Assembly: GCA_965649825.1 (NCBI GenBank)
Contig: OZ287705.1
Span: 310,001-374,000, forward strand
DNA from: Penicillus capitatus
Lineage: Eukaryota; Chlorophyta
DNA: 64,000 nt
Reading direction: 5' to 3'
The translations under genes and the position numbers were made by a program. The first letter of the stretch is position 1, and each line of letters starts with the position of its first letter. Below the pieces are notes generated by a model, which saw only the letters and a list, made by a program, of their open reading frames with translations, did no database searches and was not told where the DNA came from. Shown here piece after piece: positions 34,471 through 47,500 of the stretch.

Positions 34471-34589
34471 GGGCTCCGCGACGCGCATTTCGTCTTTTGT
34501 CGTTAGGGCGGTTCTACTGGTGGGTTCTCGCTCCCGGGTTTCGGCTCGGAACACAGAACGCCAAAAACCGGGCCAGTGCTGCCAGGCTA

Positions 34590-35200
34590 TAAGCCGCCGA
34601 CCCGGCCCGTCGGTGTTGCGAGGCGCCCCTTCGGGAGGTGCTGCTGACCATCACCTTCCCGCCGCGGTTGGCGCGTGCAAAGGTCGTTAGACGCTGGATT
34701 CGGAGTGTCTAAGGCGTGTTGCGAGGCATCACTTAGGTGGCGCTGCTGACCTCCACACCTGGCTCCGAACTTTGCGCTCCGCCGCACGCTTAAGACATAC
34801 GGCTCCACTGCGCTAATGCCACGCCGCCTTCGGGTGACGCGTCACTGGTTCAGTGGGGAGGGTGGGCTTGGGGTTATCCTAGCCAATCCGGATCTTTCCG
34901 GATCCCGTCGAGGGTTTTGGTGCCTCGACGTGAAGGGGTCTGACGAGACGGGTGGCGCCGTCGAAACCCTTAGGTCTTTTGTTTACGTGTCTCCATACCG
35001 CGCGCGCTCGATTTACGCGTTCCATTCTCGCTCTCCGTGTCGGAGCTCGGCCGATGTCAGACGCATGAGTAGATCTGCCGCCACCATACGCCGCATCACG
35101 GTTCTTCTGCGTCGAACGCGTCGCTGCTGCGTTCTGGATCGTGCCGAGTCGTGGCAAATGGGTCTGACGAGACGGGTGGCGCCGTCGAAACCGCAGAGTG
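34590..35200 (+). repeat. GC-rich repeat cluster downstream of candidate promoter
   Basis: A block beginning GTGTTGCGAGGC and ending GCTGCTGACC occurs at ~34614 and again ~100 bp later. The motif GGGTCTGACGAGACGGGTGG + CGCCGTCGAAAC occurs at ~34940 and ~35160, and in reverse near 32954-32990. An open frame runs through (34816-35442), but its sequence is mostly translated repeat, so coding is doubtful. Confidence 0.5.
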
Positions 35201-36382
35201 CTTCGTTGCATTCGGTGGTCACCCTAGCCAGTCGTTTTTACTTTTTTGCCTCTCTACTGCTTATTTTCCATCCATCTGTCGGTCTTCAAGCGTCAACGCT
35301 GAAAACCCTAACAGCCGACGACAATACGATCTACGTGTATATGAGCGCTCCCTACGTTTTTAAAGCCTTGCAAAGCAAACGAAAGCACCACTGCGCTGTG
35401 TCTCTTATGCGTCCGTCCGCCTGTGAAGTGGTCAAACCCTAGTTTGTTTATTGTAAATGCAAACCTGGAGCCGATGCATTTTTGAAGAGGAGTACTACTG
35501 GAAAGTAGACTTCTGCCTCTGTCTGGTCCAGAGTGACAGAGCCTTCCTCTGGTTTTCTGAAGGATGGATTTTTCAAATTTTCCTTGTGACAGCAAAGGTC
35601 ATGACAGAAACAGACAATCAGCACATCGACCTTGGCGTTCATCCAAACATCGACGAAGCGATACCACGTTGCAAGGGATAATGGGCCCGTAAAGCTTTCG
35701 AGGAACATTCTCGCAGCATGAACTGGCGATTCTCAAAGTTTGCCGTTGCATTGGTCGATTCCAACACCTGAGCTCTTCATTCGTTTTTTAACAAGAGTTC
35801 ACTCCCTCAGCACTGTCACCGTTTTCACGTCAAGAAACGTTCTAAACGCGCATCTTCGTTCTCCTCGCGTCGTCACACAGACAGAGATTGATCTCACGAG
35901 AACACACTCAAAGAATGGTGTTTGTGGCGAATACATAACACAGGCTTTTTGGTACAGAGCTGAGGTCGCAGCTCCCCTGCGTTCATGTCTCACTAGTTTT
36001 GAATAACTGACACACTCAGTGCGATGCTAACCGCCATTGAAAATGACGAAAACCAAATCGTCACTTTGTACAGGACAGGTCTTCTGCCTCGTTTCGCAGC
36101 TGAGTTTGTTGAGGACACGCCGACAGGCAGCAGTCTCTCGTCAACGCGGACTTCCAATAGAGAGTGGACGCGCACGGTGTAGAAATAGACGCATCCTTTT
36201 TACTTCACCAGACCTCCGCCGTCCATACCGGGTGCGTCGCGCGATGACAGAAACTGCTTCGAATCGGCAATGTCGACGCGGCCGGTCATGCTTACTAAGG
36301 ACGTGACTGATGCAAGCATCGTTCTTCTTAATCAATGTTTTCCCCGTTCGTGCTTAGTCTGTTGCATAAACAGGACAGGAAG
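35201..36382. other. Intergenic region, nothing supported
   Basis: Short frames on both strands with no domain, paralog or splice support. Confidence 0.4.
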
Positions 36383-36720
36383 TCAAGCAATCCACGGCCT
36401 TTTCCGCTGAACGTTCTTGCAAAGCGGACACCGTCTTTTCCGCTTTTCGTGAGCCTCCCTCCTCCAGCCACGACAATCATTGCATCTCGCGGCCCCATCA
36501 CTCTCTGTCGGCGTGCCGCATCCGACAAGACTGTCCACAAGACGGCCGATACCCTTGCCGCAGGAGATAGAAACCTCTCGCCGTCGACGCGAGTTCACTT
36601 TAGCACAGTAAGTGCGTCGAGCTTCTCTCTCACAGCAGGAACGGCTTCCTTTATCGCGGCGGTTTTGCCAAGGTTCTCAACAAGACTCGACAGTCGCGGC
36701 GTCTGACAACGGACAGACGA
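36383..36720 (-). CDS. Possible small zinc-finger (RING-like) gene or 3' gene fragment
   Basis: Two minus-strand open segments join in frame through a 53-nt GTGCTA...GCAAG intron. The first has a helical stretch (LVENLGKTAAIKEAVPAVRE); the second reads CNDCRGWRREAHEKRKRRCP then LC, i.e. two CxxC pairs, and ends in a basic tail and TGA. The spacing recalls the CxxC pairs of the RING-like modules at 41.5-44.3 kb. No in-frame ATG was found before gene D begins on the other strand at 36837; a GATAAAAGG box lies on the minus strand near 36790. It may be a gene with an unresolved first exon, or a relic. Confidence 0.4.
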
Positions 36721-36836
36721 AGAAGCAAAACTCGGGACGGTGAAAGCAACACCTTCCGTCCTCGGAACGCCGACGGACTATTCAACCTTTTATCCCTCCC
36801 TCTGAGCAACAAAGCAGTCGGTCCTCAGGGAGTCGA

Positions 36837-39107
36837 ATGGCCTTTGGTCAGTTAGACATGCGAGCGTCGTTGGTGGAAGACGAGAATCTCGGGAGAAATT
36901 CGACCGCGTGTCGTTCGGCGCCGAGTCTGGACGATTCGGAAGACATGTGGTTTGAAGGTCTGCATCCAGTCTACAGCGACGAATCCGAGGTCACACAATA
37001 CGTCAGCGTCAACTCTCACTTCAGTAAGATCCAGATTCGAGCGTGGCAGCAATGATGAATGACGCGTTGTCCTTAGCCAACGATGAATCCTTCGAGTCGC
37101 CGAAGACCGAGACACAGAAGGTCCATTCCGCTGTGGATGTCGAACAGGTGCGCCCGTGCTATGTGCCTTCAGTCTTCAGACTGTGTGTGCGTGGAGCGTG
37201 CCAAATGGAACGGCGAGGCGTCGAAAGCATCTATGGAGCCCGGTCGATCACCACCAATCTGTCAGCACGTTCGGTCAAACGCATCACGGGCTGCCGTGTT
37301 GGCCGACCTATACGAAGGACAGATCTTTGCAAGAAAGTCCGCTCAAATGTGCCATAAGGGAGAGGCCGCGAGTTGCTGTGTCCTGCAGGTATGTGATCGA
37401 AAGTGCTCCGCTCGTGGAGACACCGAACAGTCGTTGCGCCGTCAACGCGATCACCGGAGAATGTGTCTACCTCCAATTCTTTCCAGACATGCAGAACGAG
37501 TTTGAAAACTGCATCAGAATGCACAACGCACTGTCAGAGAGCCAATTCATTTGCCGGTACTCAACGACGCACTCTCCGGTGGACGACTGTCGCACGAAAG
37601 CTGCGTCGCAGGTTGCTCGAAGTCATCACAGACGAACGCCACTATCCCCCGTGCTTGATACTGGAGAGAGGCGACTACACTCTACTGGAGAGACTGAGGA
37701 AGGATCCGCCATCCATGATCCGCCGTCTGGCCGTTCTCTATGCGGTGAGGCGACGCCATTCCGTTCTGATCTGGCCTGATCGACCTTTCCGCAGATCCTC
37801 GAGGCGCTGGAAGATGTCCACGATCTCGGCGTGACGCACGGGCGCCTGGAGCCTGCGAACGTCATGTGGTTCTCGGCCGACTGCACCTGGAAGCTGATCG
37901 ACCTGAAGTGCGCCTCGATGGCCGGAGACTGGACGGTGGTGGACGCTGCCGTTGGTAAGTACTCGGCTCCCGAGATCCGCTACGCCGAGCGAGTGGATCG
38001 GCAGCGCGTCCACCTGGATCCTCCGGCCGACATGTGGTCTTTCGGCGTCATCGCCCTGGAGACACTGACGGGTACGCCATTCACTCTCGTTCTGCGAGTC
38101 CATATTTGGCGGCCTTGTCCAGGGAGGACCTTTCTGGATGCCAGCTGTGTCCAGAAGTGCATCGTCGACGACGTCTGGGCCTCCAATCTGGACGCCGATG
38201 ACAACGACAGGTGGCTCTTCGCCGATCCAGGCGGTCGACACGGGGGCAGCGACGAGCAGAGGTACTACAGATTCGTTCGGAAGCTCCTCTGCAGGAGCCC
38301 GAAGCACCGAAGCACGGCGACGGATGCACTCGGAGACGTCCTGTTCCGAAACGTAGAAGACGCCGGCCAGCGAAGCGACTCCCTCGTCCAGGTGCGCCCT
38401 ATCTCACTACTGATCTCGCCCTTCTCCACCATCTTTCTCTGTAGAGATCCCACAACGCTCTTCACACGGATCCCTTTCTCCTGGCGGTGATCGGTGCGCA
38501 GCTGCGGGTGGACGTCAAGGTGGAGGTCCTTTCGGACAGTGGTCTGTCCGACGAGCCGTTTCACTCGAGGGAAGCATACCGTGCCTACACAGAAGATGAC
38601 GAAGATCTCGGCGACGCGATTATCTACATACTGAGATTCCGGGAGCGCTTTCGGCTGCGCCTAACCATCTCATACGCCGAAGGCTGTCAGCTTCCGATCC
38701 AGGAAATCGAATCCGTCTCCATAAAGACCAGCGAAGACGAGATCGTTGCCCTGGAGTTCCACACCGTGTACGCCGACAGCGATCGGTTGGAGACTGCCGT
38801 CCTCGTGGATCCGAGAGCGTTCGGGGGGCACTTTGCCGTCTGCCCGATGTACGGAACGGTGAATAAGCGCTACAGGAGGTCGACGCTGCAGGTGGCGTTC
38901 CGCATAGGCGACGACTCGAACGCCGTCGTGGCGAAGAACTTCGATCTCCACTTCCTCATCGTGGGATCCCACAGGAGACTGCGCCGCTACCGACTGGCGA
39001 GAACGATTCGGCAGCAGTGGTCGCTGCTGCCGAAGCCGGCCAAAAGGGCGGTCCGTCTGGTCTGTCATGGCGTCTGGAAGGCGGCGGAATGCGTCATGCC
39101 GTGCTGA
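36837..39107 (+). CDS. Kinase-like protein D (probable pseudokinase) with C-terminal beta-rich domain
   Basis: Secure exons: 36837-37023, 37077-37147, then an unresolved exon ending ~37345 (contains DLYEGQIFARKS), 37389-37556, 37612-37744, 37795-38071, 38123-38391 and 38445-39107. The start MAFGQLDMRAS parallels MDFGMIHCG of gene A, and the two are the closest paralogs here. The beta-3 Lys is Gln (CVYLQFF). HRD is HGRLEP, DFG reads IDLK, and SAPEI and DMWSFG are present. The last exon encodes the ~210-aa beta-rich domain (IIYILRFRERFRLRLTISYA ... KRYRRSTLQVAF) and a basic tail. TGA stop. Loss of the beta-3 Lys and HRD Asp implies no phosphotransfer; any nucleotide binding is untested. Function and partner unknown. 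Confidence 0.85.
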
Positions 39108-41529
39108 CCGGTTTAGTAGACAGGAACAGAAGAGCTGTAATCATCAAGTACCAAGAACGAGAGGGTGCCTCTCTGCACACCCTCTCAACCCCTAGTATAG
39201 ACGAGCGAAGTTTTAGTGGGTAAAAGGAACGGTGATTCTGTCACTTCTTTGGGCAGGCGAGTACATATTCGACACCTGATTCGATGCATTGTCAATATCT
39301 TGTTAACTTGATTGTTTGGTGCCTCCAATGGCGCGATGGAAGTAGTGTGCGTCGGGCGAGGTCTGGTGGACCATCCTTGTTAAATGGCGTTTCTCTCCTT
39401 GAACGTTTTCGGACTTAAGTTGCACATTGGTCGGGATCTTAAAGCCTTCGTCATCTGAGAAACGAGTTCATTCGCGGCAATAGACGGAAAGCGAACCATT
39501 GCTCAAGTGAAGGCCGCGACTACTTGTGCGGCATTCCGACAGTTCGAAGAGTGCCTTTCCTTCCAGAAGCAAGGTCGGACGGATACTCTTCACGCAGAAA
39601 CGCGCGTTAAATGGGTACAATTGAAGGCACAGGATTGGCGGTGCGCGGCCCGGTCACTGACTACGTCGACTGATGAATGGATGGCCTCTGGACAGTACAG
39701 ATTGGTCTCCGAACTGTCCGTCGAATTCCATGCTCTGATGTGACTTGAGCTCGAAGGGGCATCGTGATCCATGTCTCTTCCGTGCCATACGATTCTGCTC
39801 CGCGCCGTATGCACGCATCTAAACACGTCGCTATTTTCTACGGCACTAATTGTATCTGGCGAAGAGTCTGCCATCAAACATCCACATCTGTTCGCCAGAG
39901 TGCTAGGAATGCACCTGCATCCTTGCTGAAAGCTCTATTCCTATTGAGCTGGGTGAGTCTTAGTTCCTTAGCAGTTCTTCTAGCCTAATGGCCAGTAGAC
40001 TTGTTTCGCGAACGCCTGTGAATGTTCATGAAAGATGTGTCTATCGTCCGCTCCCGCACCTGTCGGTCGGAAAGCGCTCAATTCCCGAAAACTCGTTACC
40101 GGTTAGGTATTCCCGGGATCAAATCCCAGCGGGAACATTCCATCAACGCCTCGAATCTTCTTCTAGATTACGCAGATGTGACGGGTGATAAGCAAAGTGT
40201 TTTCCTCCGGTGTGCGAGCGCTGAAACCAGACGCTGCGATCTTGATGCGCTTCTGCTAAGGTTCTTACAAACCAGCTCATCTGCTCGCCTTCTCTTTGTG
40301 TCGGAAACTCTACGCATCATGAGAATGCGAGGCAAGTTTGCAGCTGAAAGATGTCTAAAGCTCTGTGCAAGCGTAGAACAGTTTCTAAGCTTCAGGTGCG
40401 TGGAGAATGCAAGACACTTCATGAGAAAGAGGGAGGCTAAAAGCGCCATAGGTAGTGAGATGCACCCGCCCTCGGCCGCCGGCGACCAGAGGCGCCGGGA
40501 TGCTTACTCTGATTGGCGGTGATAAGGCTGTGCTAACTTGTAGTGCGTGTTAATCATTGCGTGCAGGAATGATCTTAGCCTCCCCAATACGGTCGAGGGC
40601 GTCGTATGCGTGAGTCGCATACGGCGTTCTCGGCCGTACTTGCTTTCATATATGCGCGTTACACCTAAGGCCGCAGTCGAATGGAAATGGATATCTGATT
40701 CTTGACTTGTCATATGGGCGTTGTTGAAAGCATCTGCTGACCAGCGCTGCTCTGTAACGGCTCAAAGAAAGCTCTCGACTGTTCTGCTGGGCAAAGTTGC
40801 AGAGAAGATATCAGTTGTCAACGGCACGTTGCTCCAGAGAAAGTTTCTGGTAAGTGTCGTTTCAGTCTACGGTCGAGGGCGTCGTCACTGCCCGGTGTGA
40901 TCTCCATGAGCTTCGTGTTGCGTAGGTGGATGACAGAACCTGGCGTCGATGAAGCGTTTGCGATGCATTTCGATACAGCAAAACAACCAACCGGGCTGCT
41001 CGAGAATATCTGTCGTTTCGTTCACGACGTCAAAATGACTGGATGGATGAGGGTGACGCTTTTGCTTCTGCAGACGAACGACTGGACGACGCGTTGAACT
41101 CGACAGAATCCTTCGTGAACGGAGAACCAGAGAGGGCGATGAGGTTGCAAGGTCTCCTCACTCCATTACAGTATTCGATTATCGCAGGACATCCAGTAAA
41201 GAATCTCCTGAGCGAATTAAATAGACAACTTGAATAATACCATATTCCGCTTCACCAGTTTGTCAACCATGACCTGAGAACCGGCCATTCTTTACGCCTC
41301 AGTTAATTGATCCTGCCAAATGTGCCGATTCGTGATCAACATTCAACAGAAGCTCTAAAATGGTAAAGACAGGGAAAGCCAATCTGAGTTCGCTGGCCTG
41401 CAAAACAATGAACCCTCCAATAACGTTCCTTCTTCATATGAGACAAATTGTAAGACGTCAGCATTCCACTTTAGTTCTTGCAAAGTTCTGCATGGGCGGA
41501 AACTTGATGGAAAAAACAAGTGTATGTGT
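39108..41529. other. Intergenic region, no supported gene
   Basis: Open frames exist (the longest at 40022-40522 +) but have no domain or paralog. A 16-bp sequence CGGTCGAGGGCGTCGT occurs at ~40592 and ~40871, and GTATGCG...CGCATAC forms a small perfect palindrome near 40605. Confidence 0.4.
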
Positions 41530-44500
41530 TCAGGGAAGCAAGTCTGCGCTCTCGCATCTGCGCAGCTTGTATGGGTAATCAACGTCCAGATCGTTGTCTA
41601 CATCGTCGTCCAGATCGTTGTCCGCGCTTGGCCCTTCCACGGAGCTCATGCATCTGCGCAGCTTTGAGGCGTGCTCCTTCTTCGATGCACCGGAGACACG
41701 TATCTTCTCGTCGACGCTCTTGCATCGGCGCAGCATTTGGAAAGGTGATGCCTTGTCGTCCAACACCTCTTCGATGACGATTTGATTCGCATCTTCGTCG
41801 AATATGAGACTCTCGGTCGTCGTCTTTTTGACAGCCGTTTCCGACGGTGGCAACTCTCTGGCGAGCATGGCGCTCTTGCATCGGCGCACCTTTAGACTCT
41901 TCCTTTCGTTCGAGGTGTCGTGCATGATGATCCGATCCACCACTTCTCGACACACAGGGCACCGGATCGCTTTCCCTCTTCGCAGATTGTCCTTCAACAC
42001 GCTCAGTGCACAAGAATCGCAGTAGCACTTGTGTCTCCTGGTGCAGCAGCATGCGAGATTAGAACGGATACTGAGAAATCTGCTCTTACGTGTCTCCGTG
42101 GACGGCAGAGCAAGTGGGGATTGCTGCTTCTGGGTCAGGATCCGTGTCCTTGGACGATGCACCTTTACTCTTCTTCGAGCGATCTCCCAATTTGATGTCT
42201 TCTTTCTTTGCCTTGGGAGCAGAACTGTCTGTTTTCTGTGCAGGTTCTGCTGACTTGCTAGCATCTTCCTTCACTTCTGGAGTAGAACTCTTTGTTTTTC
42301 GTGTGGAGTCTACTGCTTTGGTGGATTCTTCTTTTGTTTTTGAGGTTAAGCTCCTGGACTTCTTTGTGTTGTCTTTTGCCCTACTGGCTTCCTTAGAAGT
42401 TAAACCACTTGTCTTTTGTGCCTTGTCGCCTTCCTTACAGACTGCTTTCTTCGCTGTGGAGGATGTGCCTTTGGTCTTCTGCGTCCGTTCTGCCGCCTTG
42501 CTAACCTCGCTCTTCACTTTGCATGGCATGCACTCCGTGATCTCCTCCTCGACAGTTCTCGGCTTCCAGGGAGCGGCGTTCATGATGACGCGATCGACCG
42601 GCTTACGGCAGAATGGGAAGGGACACACGCGTGTTTCCCGACCCTTCAACTTCTTGACAATCTTTTTGCTATAGCCCTCAGTGCAATAGCAGAGGTGCCT
42701 CCTGCAACAAATGCTGGAGTACAACACAGTTCGTTAAACGAGAAGAGACACACCTGCTTTCGTGATCGATGTCTGGGGGCATCTGGCAGATCGGACATTG
42801 CTTATCCCAAGAGAACGTTGCACTCTCACATCTGTACAGTAGCGGAACTTGTCGCAGAGTCCATGTGTCCTCGACGACAGTCTGATCGGATGACGCCTGC
42901 TGCGTTGGAGTCTTCACAGTGCTGTAGGCCTGGACCGCCTCGGATAGCTTGTTGTAGACAGTCTTTGCTTTTTCGTGCATACCGATCATTACGTCTCCCC
43001 ACCATGTGATCTGTTTGACTTTAACAACAGTCAGAGTCGTCGACTCTTGCTGATCTGGGGTCTCGGCGTCGCAGTTGCCTAACAACTCCTTTACCATCTC
43101 TTCTAAAGCGGACATTGCCTCCTCGCATAATTCAACCACTGAGCATGTCTTCACGTTCTGTCCGCCTTCCTCGATTTTCTGACTCGATGACTCTTGCTGA
43201 AGTTGGACCTCTGCTCCGGAGTAGTCCGAAATCACATAAACTAGCTTCTTAAAAGCAGATAATGCTTTCATGTATCTGCGCAGCGTAAGACTCCTTTGTG
43301 TGTTCTGTTTTGTTTTGACAACTGTCTGACTGGATGACTCTCGCTGACCAGGAGGGACCTTGGCTCCGTGAACAGCCGGGGCTTTTTCGAGTAGCTTTCC
43401 GATAGCAGACATTGTTTCGTTGTATCTACGGATCGCTAATTCTCTCTTCGTATTCAATCCGCCTTCATCACCTGTCTGATTCGGCGGCTCTCGCTGTACT
43501 GGGACCACGGATGTATGTATGCCAGAAATCTTTGCTTCCAGCTTCTCCCGAACAATCACTGCGCTCTTGCATCTGCGCAGAGCTGGGATTCGCTCATCGT
43601 CAACAGCATCCTTGACGACGATGCGGTCCACCTCTCTCCGACATACTGGACACTTGTGCTTGCACTTCTTGCCTAACACCGCAAATTCTTTGCATGCACA
43701 GACCTGACAGTAGCATGTGCATTTCCTGGACACTAACTTAAGCAACAAGCTATAAGCGTTTCTGTGATTGTACGTGGATCCGTGCAGCACTGAGCACGTT
43801 GGGTCATCAGCTCCACACACATAACATTTCGATGTCGTCTTCTCGACTGGCGATATCTTCTTTGGACACGTCTTGCTGACGATGCAGTCTTGAACAACCT
43901 TTCCCTTCAGTCTTCTGGCAAGCTCTCTGCCACAGTCCGTGCAGTAGCAAAGGTGTTTCCTGACACAGCCAGACATGCAGCAGAAAGCAGAATGACGGCA
44001 GTACTACGTGTTGCCGTGTCTGACGGCACAGGTAGGATCGATAAGGCATGTGGGACATCGCTCGAAGTAGGGACCGTCGTTCATGATGACTCTCTCCACC
44101 AACAGTTCACACACGGGGCACTTGATCTCCTGCTCATCAAGTAGCGCCTCCTTCAACTTCTTGGCGCATTTGGTGCAGTAGCACAGATGCTTTCTGGCAG
44201 TTGGGCATCAGTGGACAGTGAAGGAGGGAGTGTTTTACGTGTTTCCGTGACGCACAGAGCATGTTGGGTCCTTTTGGCAGGATTCGCACTGCTGCACGCG
44301 ATCGACATCGAGGAGGGTGGCTCTCGCAGTCAATGTGACCCAGCCCCTTTCCAGGAATCCGATGGACTCGTCCGCCAACTGGTCGTTCGTTAAGAACTTG
44401 TGAGCGCCCATGCCTGTTAGTGCTTCGATGCTCTCGGTGAATTCTGTAAAATCCTCTTAGCGATGAAGGTTTACTGAAAAGGCGCGCCTACTTCGAACTT

Positions 44501-47500
44501 TGTCCTCAGAAGCTTTTTTTGTCGATTTGTTATTCATTGCGCGGATCTCTGTTCTCACGCGGACAGAATGATCTTGACAATTGAAGAGGTAAAATCCGAT
44601 GTTGTCGGAGTTCGACGTATTTCCCTTCGGCACAAGTTTCAACCTCCTGCGACAACAATCGCGTATGCAACCTGACGAGGGTAGAGCCAGGAGATGTCGT
44701 ACGCACCACTTGGTTTCTCCAATATTGAAAAACTCGGACCAAAGTACTGATGGACATAGACTTGGCAATCCCTTCAGCTTCCACTGCAGACATGAAATAA
44801 CGATGTGCATCGAAGAGGAAGAAGTCGAAATTACGGTGCATGTGGCTGTTTTTCGTTTCACTGAAACCGTCCATCGCTCATTGTCCTGAAGCTTGAGTCT
44901 GATCTCAGCACGCACGAGGAAAAAGTCCTTCTTCAAGAATCTCTCTGACGTATTGTTTACTCTCGCAGCAGAGCAAAGGGAGCGCCCCAAATTGTCCGCG
45001 CACGCAGCGGGAAAGAACTCTTCGAAGCCTCCTTCGAATAGAATAACAGTCGTTTGAGTGACTTTTATCTCCAGCGGATTCATCACCTCTGAATACACTA
45101 TTTTCATGTTCTTCGTTTACAATGGTAAAGCACCAATGAGCCGTTGCCCTGGTTAGGCCCTTGTTCCACAGGTAAACATCCAGGTTTCCATCAAAGTGGT
45201 TCCAAATTGACATACTCCTGAAACATCAACCGTCTTAAGGACGTCGTTATTGATGACTAATCTGACCATTCTCTGCGGTCTAGATCGAACGGATTGGTAT
45301 GGAAGCACGCATCAAATGTCCCCAGAAAGCTTCGAGGCACTCTGCACTGTGAAAGAGAAGAAACAGGTCACGACGCTGCGGCGGTTGTTTGGCAGACCGG
45401 ACTTCGTAGGTGGCGAAGTACTTGTACTTGTTCAGAACGAAAGTGTAAGAAATTGCATAGGTCATTTGTGGAGAGTAGGAGTAAAAATCTTTGTACACTT
45501 CACATCCCTCTACACTCAGAGACATTGATGCAGAAAAACGTTAATCGACGACAGACCTTCGACCTGCATCAGTTCGTGAGGGTCGGGCTCCTCCCATCGA
45601 CGAGGACTCTGGTTTAGACGTCTTGGTACGCGCATGATCTCCTCATCGAACTCTGCTTCATTAAACAGCTTTATCTTGATCTCGAACATCGTCCATCCAT
45701 CTTTGACAAAGCCCAAGGCTTCGTCCTCCAGTTGTCTCTTAAGGGATAAGTGAAGTAACCACATTTCAATCTCCCGACGGAGTACACTATGACACCCTGA
45801 ACTGCGCTTTGTGATGTGGGACACAGGAGACGAGGTTACTCTTTAATCTGACTCTGTTGGAGTCGGTATGACGGAGAAAGTTGACTTCCAAAAACATTCG
45901 GATGAGGTTCTCTGTGCTCTGCTTTCGAATGGAAATGCTTGGACGGCTCATCATAGTCGTGCCGTTGGCGTAAAAGAACACTTGCCTAGTAGTCACAGGG
46001 AAACTCGAAACGCACGCCATGGCACTCGGGAAACACTTACAGTGCTGAGTCTCCAACTCTGATGATTTCAGTCGCGACACGCCATGGACTCATTTCTCTC
46101 AGGAATCTCACCTTCCACTAGATTCCAGCTCCAGTGTGAGACGATGCATCTAAGCATTGAGCCAGGATACCTGGCAGGTTGCAGTGTTTCCATCCACGGT
46201 AACGTCACATATTTCATTATCTTCCTGTTTCACTCTCATATCCAGACGAACAAGAAAATAGCCACGAAGCAGGAATCCATCATCCGGTAACGCTGTCTTC
46301 GTGTATGGAAGAAGTTTGGCTTCGCAACAGTCATCGATGAACGAGAACTCATGAAGGGTGCCTGTCAAACACCTCTCAACTTCGAAGCATATGCAGAATC
46401 TGTCCTCCTTACCTGTGCCTTTACTCTGTCCCGCGTCGTTATAGTTCTCCACCAGCCAGAATCCAAGTTGCACTTCCACTTGAGTCTCATTCTTTGATAA
46501 AAGGCAAGCACACAGAGATCCGTTTTTATCGCGCTTCATTCCAATACACCTGGAACACGTCAGGTAGTCGACAAAACGGAAAAGTGTGTTCTTTGTACCA
46601 TAATCTGTCATCCACCTCGAATGCATTTGTGAAGATCTGTCCGTTCTCCTGTTTCAGAAAGGATTGATGCACTTTCCACTGTTCGAGCACAAACCGCCAT
46701 CGCAGTCAGATGGAGACTTTCAATCTCTCACTTCATAGCGTGCGAACCACTTGTTTCTTGTTAGCCTGTAGCAATGATCGATTTTATCAATCCGTCCAAC
46801 GCCCCCTGTCATAAGGCGATCAAGTGTTTGCCGTTCTTGGAAAACTGTCAGTACCTTGATGTTGGACTTCAGTGCCATCATCGATCTTGGGTAAACGATG
46901 CGTCGGAAGTCGTCTGAGAACTGAAGGCGGCGCGTTTCTAAAACCCTTGTCGCTCACCAGGGCGATCTTCACAGAGAGGTTCAGCCAGCCATCCTCCACT
47001 GCCGAAGACAACTCGTCCGACAAATCCTTCTCTTTGAGGCAGCGGACCAATCCCTTAGCGGCGCCAACGTTGATCAGCTCCGAAAACTCTGAAGAAAGGG
47101 GTCAAAACAATCTGATAGAGACGTAAAGAACTTGAGATGCTGTTGTCTGCAGAGGAATCACTTCGTCTAAGGCGGATTTCACCCTCAAAGCGAGCATTCC
47201 GGCCGCTCATATTCGCAAGAAGAATGCTCAGACCATCAGCACCGAAACCTCCTCCCTCCTTGCACAGCCTCAGCTCCCTATGCAGTGGACACGAGACCGA
47301 TCAGCATGGAACGCAAGGCAGCGTTATCCATAACTCACATGTCGCGGCCTGCGATGTTGAAGTGATCAGTTCTTACGATTGCTGGACTCATCTCCCAGAC
47401 ATGTTTAATGCTCCACTGACATGATCCACTTCTCGGCGATCAGAACGTGTTTTGTGAGACTTACTTCACACAACACTGTCCTCTTTCGAGTTGGCATCCT

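Noticed and set aside
33553-34800. Fragment of ribosomal RNA, suggested by GC-rich structured units
   Set aside because: No universally conserved rRNA block could be recognised and the unit is a local tandem duplication.
40080-40140. tRNA-like T-arm (GGGATCAAATCCC)
   Set aside because: No matching acceptor, D or anticodon arms at the required spacing.
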